A program made the position numbers and the translations under genes. From positions 1-9,435 of the forward strand of contig CAIPVD010000304.1 in assembly GCA_903868375.1 (NCBI GenBank): DNA of 9,435 bases, in the 5' to 3' direction. This DNA is from an uncultured delta proteobacterium (GTDB taxonomy: Bacteria; UBA10199; GCA-002796325; 1-14-0-20-49-13). Within the stretch, counting starts at the first letter, position 1. Each line of letters begins with the position of its first letter. The notes under the pieces were generated by a model that made no database searches, had not been told where the DNA came from, and saw only the letters and a program-made list of their open reading frames with translations. Shown piece by piece: positions 1 to 5,924 of the stretch.

Positions 1-86
1 CGCTTGCGCTGCGGAGCAAATTTATTAGCCCCACGTTTTCCCTTTTCCCTGTCTTTGTCTTTGTCTTTTCCAAATTTCCTAGGCAT
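1..86 (-). CDS. rpsR: 30S ribosomal protein S18, N-terminal part (cut by window edge)
   Basis: Only the first 28 codons are inside the window. The translation starts MPRKFGKDKDKD and continues through a very basic stretch ending near KFAPQRK, as expected for the basic N-terminus of S18 before its conserved core, which lies beyond the left edge. The start codon at 84..86 has a textbook Shine-Dalgarno (AAGGAGG on the minus strand, about 93..99). It overlaps the end of rpsF by 8 bases, so the two are probably translationally coupled. The identification rests mainly on position, since rpsF-rpsR is a very common ribosomal pair, and on the basic composition. The Lys-Asp repeat (residues 7 to 12) comes from a GTCTTT tandem repeat on the plus strand and makes the N-terminus longer than in short S18 proteins. 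S18 binds the 30S platform together with S6. Confidence 0.72.
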   Translation of the reverse strand, partial: MPRKFGKDKDKDREKGKRGANKFAPQRK

Positions 87-528
87 GGTCAACCTCCTTT
101 TCGATCACTGAATTGCTCTTTTGATATTCACGTGTAACGCCTTGAGCCGCAGCTGCTGCATTAGCCGCCTGTTCGGCCAGCGCTTTTTCTAACGCCGCCG
201 CTTCATCGATCAGCTGCTGCTTGCGCGCTTCGATGCTCACATCCTGGTTCAGCCTAACGGTCAGGTACCGAAGGATGCGTTCGTCCAGTCTGAAGCCGTG
301 TTCCATCTCGGAAACTGTGGTGTTGTCCGCACAGTAGTCGATGGCAACGTAATATCCCTTGCTCTTTTTGTTGATCGGGTAAGCGAGCGTTTTCTTACCC
401 ATGTTCTGGGAACGGAAGATGTAACCGCTATGGCGGCCAATCAGTTCACTCGTCTTTTCGATCGAGTGCTGGACATCCGCTTCCGTCAGCGCGCCGTCCA
501 GTATGTACACTATCTCATACTCGTTCAT
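79..528 (-). CDS. rpsF: 30S ribosomal protein S6
   Basis: This 149-residue protein begins MNEYEIVYIL, the usual first beta strand of S6, and has the family core GKKTLAYPINKKSKGYYV at about residues 44 to 61. S6 binds 16S rRNA in the central domain as a heterodimer with S18. The open frame extends 29 codons further upstream, but the start at 526..528 is clearly right: it has AAGGAGG about 6 bases upstream and matches the family N-terminus, while the extension runs into pth. After the S6 fold (about residues 1 to 100) there is an alanine-rich, probably helical tail of about 50 residues. This is longer than in E. coli, where the tail is glutamate-rich. The gene lies 34 bases after pth and overlaps rpsR by 8 bases. 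Confidence 0.96.
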   Translation of the reverse strand: MNEYEIVYILDGALTEADVQHSIEKTSELIGRHSGYIFRSQNMGKKTLAYPINKKSKGYYVAIDYCADNTTVSEMEHGFRLDERILRYLTVRLNQDVSIEARKQQLIDEAAALEKALAEQAANAAAAAQGVTREYQKSNSVIEKEVDHA

Positions 529-562
529 TCTATCCTCCTTATGGACTAAATGGGCCCCCGCC

Positions 563-1138
563 CTATGCGGAGACCAAGGTATTATTAAACTTTTGCATGG
601 CTTCAGTTGCGCCATGCACTATAAAACATTCTACAGCATCGGCCGATACGTTCATTAACTGTTCGGCCAGCGGCTTCTCTTCTTTCGAATATCCATGCAA
701 GACATAATCCGCAGGATCGAAATTCTCCGGAGGCCTTCCTATTCCAACCTTCAACCTGTAAAACTCCTTCGAGCCTAACATGTCTATAATGGAAGTAACG
801 CCATTATGCCCGCCGGCGCCAGAATTGTTCGTAAACTTAAGCCGCGCGAACTGCATATCGATATCGTCGTGGACAACAAGAATATCTTGCGAATCCACCT
901 TATAATATCTGGCAAAAAGAAGTACCGCCTCGCCTGACAAGTTCATGAACGTCTGCGGTTTTAAAATGCAGACGTCGATACCGTTTATTTTTCCAATTCC
1001 AAAGAGCGATGAGAATTTCTTCTTAGAAACCTCAATACCCGACCTATCCGCCACTAAATCGGCCACGTTAAAGCCGACGTTGTGCCGGGTTTGCAAATAT
1101 TTTTTGCCCGGATTGCCGAGCCCAACAAGTAATTTCAT
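563..1138 (-). CDS. pth: Peptidyl-tRNA hydrolase
   Basis: This 191-residue protein is the usual length for bacterial Pth, a cytoplasmic enzyme that hydrolyses peptidyl-tRNA released from stalled ribosomes. All signature positions are present: N9 in GLGNPG, catalytic H19 in TRHN, N66 in TFMNLSG, D91 in the HDDID segment and N112 in GGHNG. RLKVGIGRP near residue 128 is also typical. I chose the ATG at 1136..1138 because MKLLVGLGNPG is the family start. An in-frame TTG three codons upstream, directly after the rplY stop, is possible but would add only MQQ. The ribosome binding site is weak, and the 9-base gap to rplY suggests translation coupled to it. The rplY-pth pairing is widely conserved. 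Confidence 0.96.
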   Translation of the reverse strand: MKLLVGLGNPGKKYLQTRHNVGFNVADLVADRSGIEVSKKKFSSLFGIGKINGIDVCILKPQTFMNLSGEAVLLFARYYKVDSQDILVVHDDIDMQFARLKFTNNSGAGGHNGVTSIIDMLGSKEFYRLKVGIGRPPENFDPADYVLHGYSKEEKPLAEQLMNVSADAVECFIVHGATEAMQKFNNTLVSA

Positions 1139-1147
1139 CTGTTGCAA

Positions 1148-1876
1148 TTACTTCTTCGCAGGGGCCGCCTTTGCAGCACCAGCTGCAGGAGCAGCACCAG
1201 CTGCAGGAGCAGCACCAGCTGCAGGGGCAGCACCGGCTGCACCAGCCACAGCACCGGCCGCAGGAGCGGCACCTTCCGCACCAGCCACAGCACCTGCTTC
1301 GGCTGTCGGAACAACGACCTCTTCCTTCATCGGGGCAACAACTGAAACGATCGAGAAGTTGACATCGTGATGACATTCAACGCCTTCCGGCAACTTAAGG
1401 TCGTTCACGTGGATATTATCGCCAACGTCTAATTCGGTAATATCAACAACGATATTCTGCGGAATTGCGTTCGGCAAGCACTTGACCTGTAAAGTTCTAC
1501 GGTCGATAACAAGCACGCCGCCTTCTTTAACACCTTTCGACTTTCCATCGATGTGAATAGGTATTTCGACGACCATTTTCTGCGTCAGGTCGATCGCCTG
1601 AAAATCAATATGAGTGAAGTTACGCTTGATAGGATCGGCCTGATAATCACGGATACGCACGACGGTATCTTTTCCTTCAAGCTTCAGGTCCAAAAGAACG
1701 TTCATTCCAGCCGTCGTTTTTACCGCCTCTTCAAGCATCTTTTCATCGACCGCCAATGTCACCGGCTCGAACTTTTTGCCATACAAAATTCCCGGCACCA
1801 TGCTCTTTCGGCGAAGGCTTGCGGCACCGCCTTTGCCTTTTTCTCTTTTCACTGCTTCTAACGATGTTCTTTCCAT
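1148..1876 (-). CDS. rplY: 50S ribosomal protein L25, long TL5/Ctc form with Ala-Pro-Gly tail
   Basis: This 242-residue protein has the two domains of the long L25 (TL5/Ctc) family. An N-terminal 5S rRNA-binding domain spans about residues 1 to 95 (SLRRKSMVPGILYGK near 20 to 34; NFTHIDFQAI near 86 to 95). A C-terminal beta domain spans about 100 to 185 (VEIPIHIDGKSKGVKEGG; ITELDVGDNIHV). From about residue 192 to the end is a low-complexity tail of AAPAAG-like units ending in KAAPAKK, encoded by an imperfect 18-bp tandem repeat. The start is supported by GAGGAG 6 to 7 bases before the ATG at 1874..1876. It sits between prs and pth, the classical order for this gene, which is also named ctc. 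The tail probably extends from the ribosome surface and its role is unknown. Confidence 0.95.
   Translation of the reverse strand: MERTSLEAVKREKGKGGAASLRRKSMVPGILYGKKFEPVTLAVDEKMLEEAVKTTAGMNVLLDLKLEGKDTVVRIRDYQADPIKRNFTHIDFQAIDLTQKMVVEIPIHIDGKSKGVKEGGVLVIDRRTLQVKCLPNAIPQNIVVDITELDVGDNIHVNDLKLPEGVECHHDVNFSIVSVVAPMKEEVVVPTAEAGAVAGAEGAAPAAGAVAGAAGAAPAAGAAPAAGAAPAAGAAKAAPAKK
1173..1244. repeat. 18-bp tandem repeat coding the L25 tail
   Basis: Four consecutive 18-base units start at 1173, 1191, 1209 and 1227. The first two are identical (GCAGCACCAGCTGCAGGA on the plus strand), the third differs by one base and the fourth by several. More degenerate copies continue to about 1295. Read on the minus strand, each unit gives six residues of the A-A-P-A-A-G type. 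The unit is a multiple of three, so copy-number change would lengthen or shorten the L25 tail without a frameshift. Confidence 0.9.
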
Positions 1877-1975
1877 TTGTATCTCCTCTTGTTTTTTAGG
1901 GCCCAGATAACTTAGGTTATAGGCTTTGGAGTGTGCTCATCCAGCCGTTGTTCCTAGGCTTCTATCCCTCATTCT
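1877..1975 (-). other. prs-rplY intergenic region (rplY leader)
   Basis: This is a 99-base gap within the minus-strand gene cluster. It contains the rplY ribosome binding site and one short perfect inverted repeat, ATAAC-N4-GTTAT at 1907..1920. On the minus strand the repeat is followed by an A-run rather than a T-run, so it is not a convincing intrinsic terminator. I see no good sigma-70 promoter in it. The simplest reading is an untranslated spacer in a continuous transcript, possibly with a small leader structure for rplY. Confidence 0.35.
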
Positions 1976-2914
1976 TTAAATGAATAACGACGAAACTGAA
2001 TCCGCCGAATGTATCCTCTTAATTGCTTCTCCAAGTAGCGGCGCAACGGACAGGACCTTGATCTTTTTGGAAGAAACGTTCCTTGCTATCGAATTTGTCA
2101 CGACCACTTCTTTTAATATCGAACCTTCGATGCGTTCGATCGCGGAACCAGAGAGTACTGCATGAGTTGCACATGCATAAACAGCCTTTGCTCCGTTCTT
2201 AACGAGCGCCTCTGAAGCCTTCACAAGCGTACCACCGGTATCGATCATATCGTCGATGATGATGCAAGTCCTGTTCTCCACATCGCCTACGACGTTCATA
2301 ACTTCGCTAACGTTAGGAGACGGACGGCGTTTATCGATCATTGCCATCGGCACGCCAAGCTTCTTCGCATATGCACGGGCACGTTCTGTGCCACCGGCAT
2401 CTGGCGCCACTATTATTATATCGTCCTGTATGTTCTTCTTTATGTAATCGAGAAGTACAGGCATCGCGAACAAGTGATCGACCGGGATATTAAAGAACCC
2501 TTGTATCTGTCCGGCATGCAAATCTAACGACAATATTCTATCAACTCCAGCGGCAACAAGAAGATCGGCGATCAGCTTCGCACTAATCGGCGTGCGCGGA
2601 TGAACTTTTCTTTCCTGCCTTGCATAACCATAGTACGGTATCACCGCTGTTATTCTATCGGCGCTGGCACGTTTCATTGCATCTACCATGATAAGGAGCT
2701 CCATCAAATGCTCGTTAGCAGGGTTGCTCGTCGGCTGGATGAGAAATACATCCATTCCGCGAACGTTCTCTTCGATTTCGACCCAAGTTTCGCCGTCAGA
2801 GAAGTGCTTCACTTCTGCTGAGCCTACCGGAATATTCAGAACTGTTGCGATCTCTTGAGCCAGCTTCTTGTTGGCGTTACCTGCAAAGATCTTTAGGTTC
2901 TTGAATTGAGCCAT
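1976..2914 (-). CDS. prs: Ribose-phosphate pyrophosphokinase (PRPP synthetase)
   Basis: This 312-residue class I PRPP synthetase makes 5-phosphoribosyl diphosphate from ribose 5-phosphate and ATP for nucleotide, histidine and NAD synthesis. Diagnostic features are FSDGETWVEI (38 to 47), SNPANEHLMELL (63 to 74), IPYYGYARQERK (92 to 103), the metal and ribose-phosphate binding segment around DLHAGQIQGFF (131 to 141), and the PRPP loop DDMIDTGGT (221 to 229). The frame stays open 25 codons upstream to an ATG at 2987..2989, giving a very Lys/Arg-rich extension. I prefer the ATG at 2912..2914: it has AGAAGGG about 7 bases upstream and gives the standard family length, whereas the upstream ATG has no good ribosome binding site. 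The gene follows tRNA-Gln and ispE, a frequent neighbourhood. Confidence 0.95.
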   Translation of the reverse strand: MAQFKNLKIFAGNANKKLAQEIATVLNIPVGSAEVKHFSDGETWVEIEENVRGMDVFLIQPTSNPANEHLMELLIMVDAMKRASADRITAVIPYYGYARQERKVHPRTPISAKLIADLLVAAGVDRILSLDLHAGQIQGFFNIPVDHLFAMPVLLDYIKKNIQDDIIIVAPDAGGTERARAYAKKLGVPMAMIDKRRPSPNVSEVMNVVGDVENRTCIIIDDMIDTGGTLVKASEALVKNGAKAVYACATHAVLSGSAIERIEGSILKEVVVTNSIARNVSSKKIKVLSVAPLLGEAIKRIHSADSVSSLFI

Positions 2915-3018
2915 TTTTTTACCCTTCTTATTTTTAGTTTTGGCCGAAACCTTTTTCGCAAACTTCATGCGTTTTCGAGTCGCAGCCATATGTTTATAAC
3001 CCTACAATAAGCAGCCTG

Positions 3019-3090
3019 TTGGGGAGGGTGGATTCGAACCACCGAATGCCAACTTCAAAGGCTGGTGACTTACCGCTTGTCTACTCCCCA
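3019..3090 (-). tRNA. tRNA-Gln (anticodon UUG)
   Basis: The minus strand folds as a 72-nt cloverleaf. The acceptor stem pairs TGGGGAG (3084..3090) with CTCCCCA, with discriminator A at 3019. The D arm contains AAGCGGTAAG. The anticodon stem CCAGC/GTTGG (one G-U pair) encloses the loop CTTTGAA with anticodon TTG. The T arm contains GGTTCGAATCC. The weak U1-A72 first pair is typical of glutamine tRNAs. CCA is not encoded (CAG follows the discriminator), so a CCA-adding enzyme is required. The gene starts 6 bases after the ispE stop codon and precedes prs on the same strand, so it is probably released from a polycistronic transcript by RNase P and 3' processing. Confidence 0.96.
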
Positions 3091-3096
3091 CCGAGA

Positions 3097-3984
3097 TCAA
3101 TTTTTAATATTCGAAGTTTCGATCACTCGCCAATTCGAATTGTTCTTTCTTATCTTTTTAGCAGCCGCCACGCGGTCTTTTTCAGTTCTGAACATCCCAA
3201 CAACGGTCGGTCCGCTTCCACTCATCCACGAAACAATGGCACCGTTATCCACAAGCTGCTTTTTTATCTGCTTTATTTCAGGAAATTTTTCGGCCGTCAC
3301 CAATTCCAGGTCGTTGTGTACAACTTTCGCAACTTCGCCTAACTCCTTGAAAAAGCGAGGCAACCTAGCACGCGCTATATCAGGTGTCAATTGGATTTGC
3401 GCTAAATTTGGCAATTTATCGAACTCTTCGTAAACCCATTTGGTTGAGGCCGGAAAATTTGGATTTATGAGTAAAATCCACATGTTAGGAAGGCTATCTA
3501 AAGTGGTCACCTTGTCGCCTATCCCTTCGCATACCGCCGGCTTATCATATAAGAAGAACGGAACATCGGCGCCGAGTTTCACTCCCAGTTCGGATAATTT
3601 TTCACGAGAAAGGTTAAGATCCAAAATTTCGTTAAGCCCGCGAAGCACTGCCGCGGCATCAGACGAACCGCCGCCAAGGCCTGCTGCCACGGGAATTCGT
3701 TTTATGATGTGGATTTTCACCGAAAACTTACCCTGCACAAGTTCAAGCAATTTCGCCGCCGCTTTATAGCAAATATTCGTTTCGTCGCACGGAACGCTTC
3801 TGTCATCGCATGTGATCTTTATCTGACTTCCCACTTCCGACTTCCGACTTCCGACCTCTATCTCGATCTCATCATACACATCTAGCGTCTCGTTCAGCAT
3901 GAGCAGGTCGTGGTACCCGTTCGCACGGCGTCCTGTCACGCGCAGAACGATATTTATCTTCGCCGGAGCTTTGAAACTTTTCAT
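3097..3984 (-). CDS. ispE: 4-diphosphocytidyl-2-C-methyl-D-erythritol kinase
   Basis: This 295-residue GHMP-superfamily kinase phosphorylates CDP-methylerythritol in the MEP isoprenoid pathway. It shows the IspE N-terminus APAKINIVLRVTGRRANGYHD (K9 in the active-site PAKIN motif), the glycine-rich ATP loop PVAAGLGGGSSDAA (98 to 111), catalytic D140 in GADVPFF, and the C-terminal GHMP motif MSGSGPTVVG (254 to 263). Residues about 44 to 53 (VGSRKSEVGS) form an unusual insertion in an early beta hairpin, encoded by a 7-bp tandem repeat. The ATG at 3982..3984 has no Shine-Dalgarno. A possible weak promoter (TTGCCA at 4017..4022 and TATATG at 3996..4001 on the minus strand, 15-bp spacer) would start transcription a few bases before the ATG. 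Otherwise it may be read through from the gene 69 bases upstream. Confidence 0.95.
   Translation of the reverse strand: MKSFKAPAKINIVLRVTGRRANGYHDLLMLNETLDVYDEIEIEVGSRKSEVGSQIKITCDDRSVPCDETNICYKAAAKLLELVQGKFSVKIHIIKRIPVAAGLGGGSSDAAAVLRGLNEILDLNLSREKLSELGVKLGADVPFFLYDKPAVCEGIGDKVTTLDSLPNMWILLINPNFPASTKWVYEEFDKLPNLAQIQLTPDIARARLPRFFKELGEVAKVVHNDLELVTAEKFPEIKQIKKQLVDNGAIVSWMSGSGPTVVGMFRTEKDRVAAAKKIRKNNSNWRVIETSNIKN
3827..3854. repeat. 7-bp tandem repeat (CTTCCGA) inside ispE
   Basis: Four head-to-tail heptamers on the plus strand: CTTCCCA at 3827..3833, then three identical CTTCCGA units at 3834..3854. On the ispE coding strand the repeat is GGAAGTC-like and is read in all three frames in turn, which yields a seven-residue period (VGSRKSE, then VGS). 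Because 7 is not a multiple of 3, gaining or losing one or two units would shift the ispE frame, while three units would add or remove seven residues. Confidence 0.92.
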
Positions 3985-4053
3985 GATGAGGCAGCCATAT
4001 AAAGAAAATATTATTTTGGCAATCGATAAAAATGTCTGTCAGATGATATAGTT

Positions 4054-5289
4054 TCAATATTTTCTATAAAAATTTCCCATCGACATCAATCCCACCACCG
4101 AACCGTTGATGTTCTTTTCTTTCAGCTCTTTGACCACCTCAAAAACATGCTCGCCGCCCACGCTAAAAACAACGATCCTGTGACGCATGGTTCTGTTACT
4201 TGCCAAATCGTCCACAAGCGTATCGGCCATGGTCTTTGACCTCTCGATTGATAATGTTTGGAAGCTCTGCACAAAATGCCTTACGGCCTCTGATACCTTC
4301 GCATCGGATCCTTTCGACCCATTCTTTAAGTCGCTGATCAGGGCCTCCGCTTCAGCTCTTTGAGATGCATTTTCAAGGGGCCAGACCGCCGCCCTTCCAT
4401 CACACAGTGTATCTTCAAAGATCTCTTTCGTTATAGGAACAAATTGCTCTATAGAGCATTTATCTCCGGTAGTGTATAAGCTTTCCCGGCTGATCATGAC
4501 CATCTTAGGATCGTTACAAAGCGCTGCTTCGTAATCCTTGTTGCTCATCACATTAAGGAAGACATCTTCAGCTTTCATCCCCTGTTCAATGGCCGTCTTT
4601 AAAATAGCGATCAACGGATTGCCCTTTGAACCATTGGCGACACCACCGTTCTCTTCTGATTTTTTGGGGCCCTTTTCAAGGCCAAGGACAAGCTCAAACC
4701 CTTTTTCTGAAGCGAGCCTTGCAAGCAGTTTAATATAATCGGCGGTTATCCTTATATCTGTATGCACATCTGCCAGTACCAACACAAGATCGCCTGACCA
4801 CGGCTTAATATCTGCATAAAAAACCTTGTGCGCCAATGCCTCTTCAAGATTTCCACTGGTTTCGATGCCAAATCTTTCTCTAACAAATTTTTCAAGCTGG
4901 GGAAGATCTATCTTAGAATGGTCCTTAGGAGGCAAGGTCCTTGCTCTTTCAACCGAAGCGGGACTATTACCCGAACAATTTATCACTGCTCTTTGTCTGT
5001 TATCCAGTCTTTGTTTGAAATATGCTATAGACGGAGCGAAAAGCTTGTTCGCATAGTCCGCCTCATCCGGCTTCTTTCGTTGAATATCCGCCACTATTTT
5101 GGAAAGACCGTCATAATAGAACCTTATTTGTTCAGAACCTGCCTGCATCTCCTCCCCCCAGCGACTTACCATGGCCTGAAAGATATATAAGGCATCATTT
5201 AGATCATCATTTGGAATTGAAGGCCCAAACAGAGTTAAGCCATAACGGACATCCTTGCAAATTTTACCATTCAATTCATCAACCGACAT
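4054..5289 (-). CDS. Unrecognised 411-residue protein, possible TIKI/TraB/ChaN-like fold
   Basis: I do not recognise this protein with certainty. It starts at an ATG (5287..5289) with a perfect AGGAGGT 8 bases upstream and is soluble-looking, with no signal peptide or membrane segment. The first 150 residues are mostly polar and helical. The second half carries two features reminiscent of the TIKI/TraB/ChaN/EreA superfamily. The first is a hydrophobic strand ending in ADVH (173 to 176), then a helix and a strand ending VLGLE (201 to 205), like the GxxH and Glu positions. The second is ERSKTMADTLVDDL (349 to 362) followed by IVVFSVGGEH (372 to 381) and a helix, like the closing R-N-x-x-M and G-x-x-H segments. 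The first motif has Ala where Gly is usual. Residues 209 to 223 are a loop rich in Gly, Asn and Ser. It is divergent from the nucleotidyltransferase operon and 69 bases before ispE. Function unknown. Confidence 0.85.
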   Translation of the reverse strand: MSVDELNGKICKDVRYGLTLFGPSIPNDDLNDALYIFQAMVSRWGEEMQAGSEQIRFYYDGLSKIVADIQRKKPDEADYANKLFAPSIAYFKQRLDNRQRAVINCSGNSPASVERARTLPPKDHSKIDLPQLEKFVRERFGIETSGNLEEALAHKVFYADIKPWSGDLVLVLADVHTDIRITADYIKLLARLASEKGFELVLGLEKGPKKSEENGGVANGSKGNPLIAILKTAIEQGMKAEDVFLNVMSNKDYEAALCNDPKMVMISRESLYTTGDKCSIEQFVPITKEIFEDTLCDGRAAVWPLENASQRAEAEALISDLKNGSKGSDAKVSEAVRHFVQSFQTLSIERSKTMADTLVDDLASNRTMRHRIVVFSVGGEHVFEVVKELKEKNINGSVVGLMSMGNFYRKY

Positions 5290-5361
5290 AAGAAAAACCT
5301 CCTATATATTATATATCGGTCGAAAATGAAAAAAGTTGCTAAGTTTTAGTGTAGATTATAT

Positions 5362-5390
5362 TTGACATTATATCCACTATATAAGACAAT
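5362..5390 (+). promoter_or_regulatory. Sigma-70-type promoter of the HTH-nucleotidyltransferase operon
   Basis: A perfect -35 box TTGACA (5362..5367) and a 4-of-6 -10 box GACAAT (5385..5390) are separated by the ideal 17 bases. Transcription would start about 5396..5398, at the ATG itself. No Shine-Dalgarno precedes that ATG, which agrees with a leaderless mRNA. The whole spacer is an inverted repeat. Confidence 0.6.
5368..5384. promoter_or_regulatory. Candidate operator 1: inverted repeat filling the promoter spacer
   Basis: TTATAT-CCACT-ATATAA is a perfect 6-5-6 inverted repeat that occupies exactly the 17 bases between the -35 and -10 boxes. A dimeric helix-turn-helix protein bound here would block RNA polymerase. 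The obvious candidate is the HTH domain of the first gene of the operon. It shares its half-site with the second repeat at 5389..5405. Confidence 0.42.
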
Positions 5391-5405
5391 ATAACTATGT
5401 TATAT
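5389..5405. promoter_or_regulatory. Candidate operator 2: inverted repeat over the start codon
   Basis: ATATAAC-TAT-GTTATAT is a perfect 7-3-7 inverted repeat. It spans the predicted transcription start and the ATG (5397..5399) of the HTH-nucleotidyltransferase gene. The half-site matches that of operator 1 but in opposite orientation. It could bind a repressor as DNA, or fold as a small hairpin in a longer transcript and mask the start codon. Confidence 0.4.
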
Positions 5406-5921
5406 CTAAGCAAAACAAGGCTTGAGGCCCTACTTAAGGCTAAAGGGCTAAATATATCAAAGTTAACAAAGTTGATAGGGGCATCGAGGCAGAGCATATA
5501 CAATATGTTCGGAAAGGATACCGTCTTTAACTCAACCTTTGAAAAGATGATCGTAAAGCTAGGGCTCGATTATCACGAAATCACCGAAGAGCGCGATTCA
5601 AGGTCGATCATCCTCGAAGATTTCCCCGACAAGATCAAAAAGATAACAGTTCGTCTTCTTGAATTTGCCGAAGCGAGCCACGCCGACCTTGTTCTTTTTG
5701 GATCGAGGGCGGCGGGAAAAACAGGCGTTGCTCACGATTTCGACTTTGCATTTTATTTTCACAAAAAAGCCGATGACAAAGGCCTGCGCACATTGAAGCG
5801 CGACCTGTCCGAAGCATCTTTTCCATACAGAATAGACGCAGTGAATTTAAATTCCGCCCCCGACTGGTTCAAAAGATCGATCGAGAACGACATGATATAC
5901 TTAAGAAAGGAAGGTGGATGA
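5397..5921 (+). CDS. HTH-fused minimal nucleotidyltransferase, MntA-like antitoxin
   Basis: This 174-residue protein has two parts. Residues about 5 to 60 form a Cro/CI-like helix-turn-helix (ISKLTKLIGASRQSIYNMFG at 20 to 39 is the likely bihelical unit). Residues about 75 to 172 are a minimal nucleotidyltransferase with the complete GSX10DXD signature: G102, S103, D114 and D116, plus a third acidic residue D147 in RIDAVNL. Conservation of all three acids suggests an active enzyme. In HEPN-MNT toxin-antitoxin pairs the nucleotidyltransferase adds AMP to a tyrosine of the HEPN toxin, and the adjacent downstream HEPN gene fits this. The extra N-terminal DNA-binding domain, absent from minimal MntA proteins, suggests autoregulation through the inverted repeats at its promoter. 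The ATG lacks a Shine-Dalgarno, and no later start keeps the HTH intact. Confidence 0.88.
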   Translation: MLYLSKTRLEALLKAKGLNISKLTKLIGASRQSIYNMFGKDTVFNSTFEKMIVKLGLDYHEITEERDSRSIILEDFPDKIKKITVRLLEFAEASHADLVLFGSRAAGKTGVAHDFDFAFYFHKKADDKGLRTLKRDLSEASFPYRIDAVNLNSAPDWFKRSIENDMIYLRKEGG

Positions 5922-5924
5922 ACC

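Larger units (their letters stand above)
5290..5396. promoter_or_regulatory. AT-rich divergent control region
   Basis: This 107-base region separates the minus-strand 411-residue gene from the plus-strand HTH-nucleotidyltransferase gene and is visibly more AT-rich than the genes around it. It holds the plus-strand promoter and inverted repeats listed separately. For the minus strand there are TATAAT hexamers at 5355..5360 and 5367..5372, the latter touching the plus-strand -35 box, but neither has a convincing -35 partner. The ribosome binding site for the minus gene lies at 5297..5303, and a short palindrome ATATAT-T-ATATAT (5304..5316) abuts it. One DNA-binding protein could plausibly control both directions. 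Chance palindromes are common in such AT-rich DNA. Confidence 0.5.

Noticed and set aside
529..615. 29-codon upstream extension of rpsF
   Set aside because: It overlaps the pth end, and the start at 526..528 has an ideal ribosome binding site and the canonical S6 N-terminus.
945..1376. Long open frames on both strands across the L25 tail, including a Cys/Arg-rich one and an Ala/Pro-rich plus-strand one
   Set aside because: They are out-of-frame or antisense readings of the 18-bp GC-rich repeat inside rplY. They have no ribosome binding site and no independent support.
1907..1920. Hairpin ATAAC-N4-GTTAT as a terminator of prs
   Set aside because: The stem is short, AT-rich, and not followed by a T-run in either direction.
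3981..3998. Five-codon minicistron (MAASS) whose TGA overlaps the ispE ATG
   Set aside because: It has no Shine-Dalgarno, and such short frames arise easily by chance. Kept only as a remote possibility for translational coupling.
3872..4057. 61-codon minus-strand frame overlapping the ispE start
   Set aside because: It overlaps ispE in another frame over most of its length and lacks a ribosome binding site and a recognisable sequence.
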